A stretch of DNA of 64,000 nt, from the NCBI RefSeq assembly GCF_001310895.1, contig NZ_BAZS01000004.1, forward strand, positions 1-64,000, in the 5' to 3' direction. The DNA is from Virgibacillus halodenitrificans JCM 12304. GTDB taxonomy: Bacteria > Bacillota > Bacilli > Bacillales > Amphibacillaceae. A model generated the notes under the pieces. That model was given only the letters and a program-made list of their open reading frames with translations. It did not search any database and was not told the DNA's origin. This document shows positions 63,240 to 64,000 of this stretch, in pieces. How positions within the stretch are numbered: position 1 is the stretch's first letter; each line of letters begins with the position of its first letter. Both the position numbers and the translations under genes were made by a program.

Positions 63240-64000
63240 TGACATTGCGTTTTAGTGTACTGGCTTCTGGCAGTACAGGGAATGCATTTTATATAGAATC
63301 AGAAAAGGAAAAAATTCTTGTAGATGCTGGCTTGAGCGGGAAGCAAATCGATCGTTTATTTCAAGAAATCAACATCGACCCATCCAAGCTGACAGGAATT
63401 TTGGTTACTCATGAGCATAGTGATCACATTAAAGGCTTGGGGATAGTGGCTCGCAAATATAACCTACCTATTTATGCCAATGAGAAAACCTGGAAAGCCA
63501 TGGAGCGCTCAATTGGAAAGCTTACGACAGACCAAAAATTTCATTTCGGTATGGAGGAAGTAAAAACATTTGGTGACATGGATATCGAATCGTTTGGAGT
63601 ATCACATGATGCCGCGGAACCGATGTTTTATACTTTTCATCATGATAATAAGAAGGTTGCGCTTGTTACAGATCTTGGGTATGTATCTGAACGGATCAAA
63701 AAAACCGTCGAGGATGCAGATGCTTATATTTTTGAGGCAAATCATGATGTAAGTATGCTACGTATGGGAAGATACCCTTGGAATGTAAAAAGACGTATTC
63801 TTGGTGATTCAGGTCACGTATCCAATGAAGACTGCGGCCTCGCATTAACAGATATTATTAGTAATCGTACGAAACGTATCTACTTGGCGCATTTAAGCCT
63901 GGATAATAATATGAAGGATCTTGCCCGCATGTCTGTGGAAAGTGTGCTGCAGGAGCGGGGCATTAAAATTGATTTGCATGATACTGATCCAAATTCCCCG
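63239..64000 (+). CDS. walJ: Metallo-beta-lactamase-fold exonuclease WalJ (YycJ), cut by the window end
   Basis: 254 codons visible without a stop; B. subtilis YycJ is about 264 residues, so nearly all of it is here. The N-terminus [16 protein letters not shown] and the metal motif [12 protein letters not shown] are followed by [11 protein letters not shown], ITDxGY-like [23 protein letters not shown] and [10 protein letters not shown], all YycJ hallmarks. WalJ-type proteins are linked to DNA repair and coordination of cell division with replication. ATG inside the walI stop (TAATG). Confidence 0.95.
   Translation, partial: MTLRFSVLASGSTGNAFYIESEKEKILVDAGLSGKQIDRLFQEINIDPSKLTGILVTHEHSDHIKGLGIVARKYNLPIYANEKTWKAMERSIGKLTTDQKFHFGMEEVKTFGDMDIESFGVSHDAAEPMFYTFHHDNKKVALVTDLGYVSERIKKTVEDADAYIFEANHDVSMLRMGRYPWNVKRRILGDSGHVSNEDCGLALTDIISNRTKRIYLAHLSLDNNMKDLARMSVESVLQERGIKIDLHDTDPNSP

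Overview
The window is the replication-origin region of a low-GC Gram-positive, spore-forming bacterium of the family Bacillaceae. Gene order and protein sequence fit the Oceanobacillus/Virgibacillus side of the family, but the species cannot be fixed from sequence alone. The order rpmH-dnaA-dnaN-yaaA-recF-remB-gyrB-gyrA, the flanking mnmE-mnmG-rsmG-noc-soj-spo0J and ychF-rpsF-ssb-rpsR blocks, and the gdpP-rplI-dnaC-purA-walRKHIJ block all match the Bacillus subtilis origin layout. Sporulation genes (spoIIIJ, jag, yyaC, soj/spo0J) support an endospore former.

Left arm (1-30 kb; leading-strand genes are on the minus strand). A glutamate/aspartate-type symporter and tRNA-Arg come first, then the dgk/dck deoxynucleoside kinases, tatA, proC behind a proline T-box, and a small alarmone synthetase (sasA type). 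tRNA-Ser, an M20 amidohydrolase and the methionine transporter metNPQ follow; metNPQ sits behind two tandem SAM riboswitches. Then come serS behind a serine T-box, pdxST, dacA, guaB, yaaC and a degenerate HD-GYP protein. The gyrA-gyrB-remB-recF-yaaA-dnaN-dnaA set ends the arm. No rRNA operon lies between gyrA and yaaC, where B. subtilis has one.

Origin (about 28.7-30.7 kb). Perfect DnaA boxes cluster on both sides of dnaA: seven in the rpmH-dnaA spacer and two in the dnaA-dnaN spacer, the latter next to an AT-rich, trinucleotide-patterned unwinding region. This is the bipartite oriC of Bacillus.

Right arm (30.8-64 kb; mostly plus strand). rpmH, rnpA, spoIIIJ, jag, a secreted M28 peptidase, mnmE, mnmG, rsmG, noc, soj and spo0J are followed by a class V aminotransferase and a DUF554 protein. 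Then come yyaC, a YkvI-type membrane protein, an MscS channel, a DUF951 protein, ychF, rpsF-ssb-rpsR, a small membrane protein, yybS, gdpP, rplI, dnaC and purA. The walRKHIJ operon is cut by the window end inside walJ. Two perfect parS sites lie at 38.7 and 42.4 kb.

The less ordinary content is intergenic: (i) three tandem-repeat arrays, one with a 40-bp period and two related ones with 52-bp periods and inverted-repeat arms, with worn single units elsewhere; (ii) a mosaic dispersed repeat present at four loci, one of them splitting dnaN from yaaA; (iii) paired inverted DnaA boxes built into intrinsic terminators on both sides of oriC; (iv) tandem SAM riboswitches. Three genes (metN, ychF twice, walI) carry four one-base deletions in otherwise intact conserved reading frames. 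That pattern looks more like sequencing or assembly error than gene decay.
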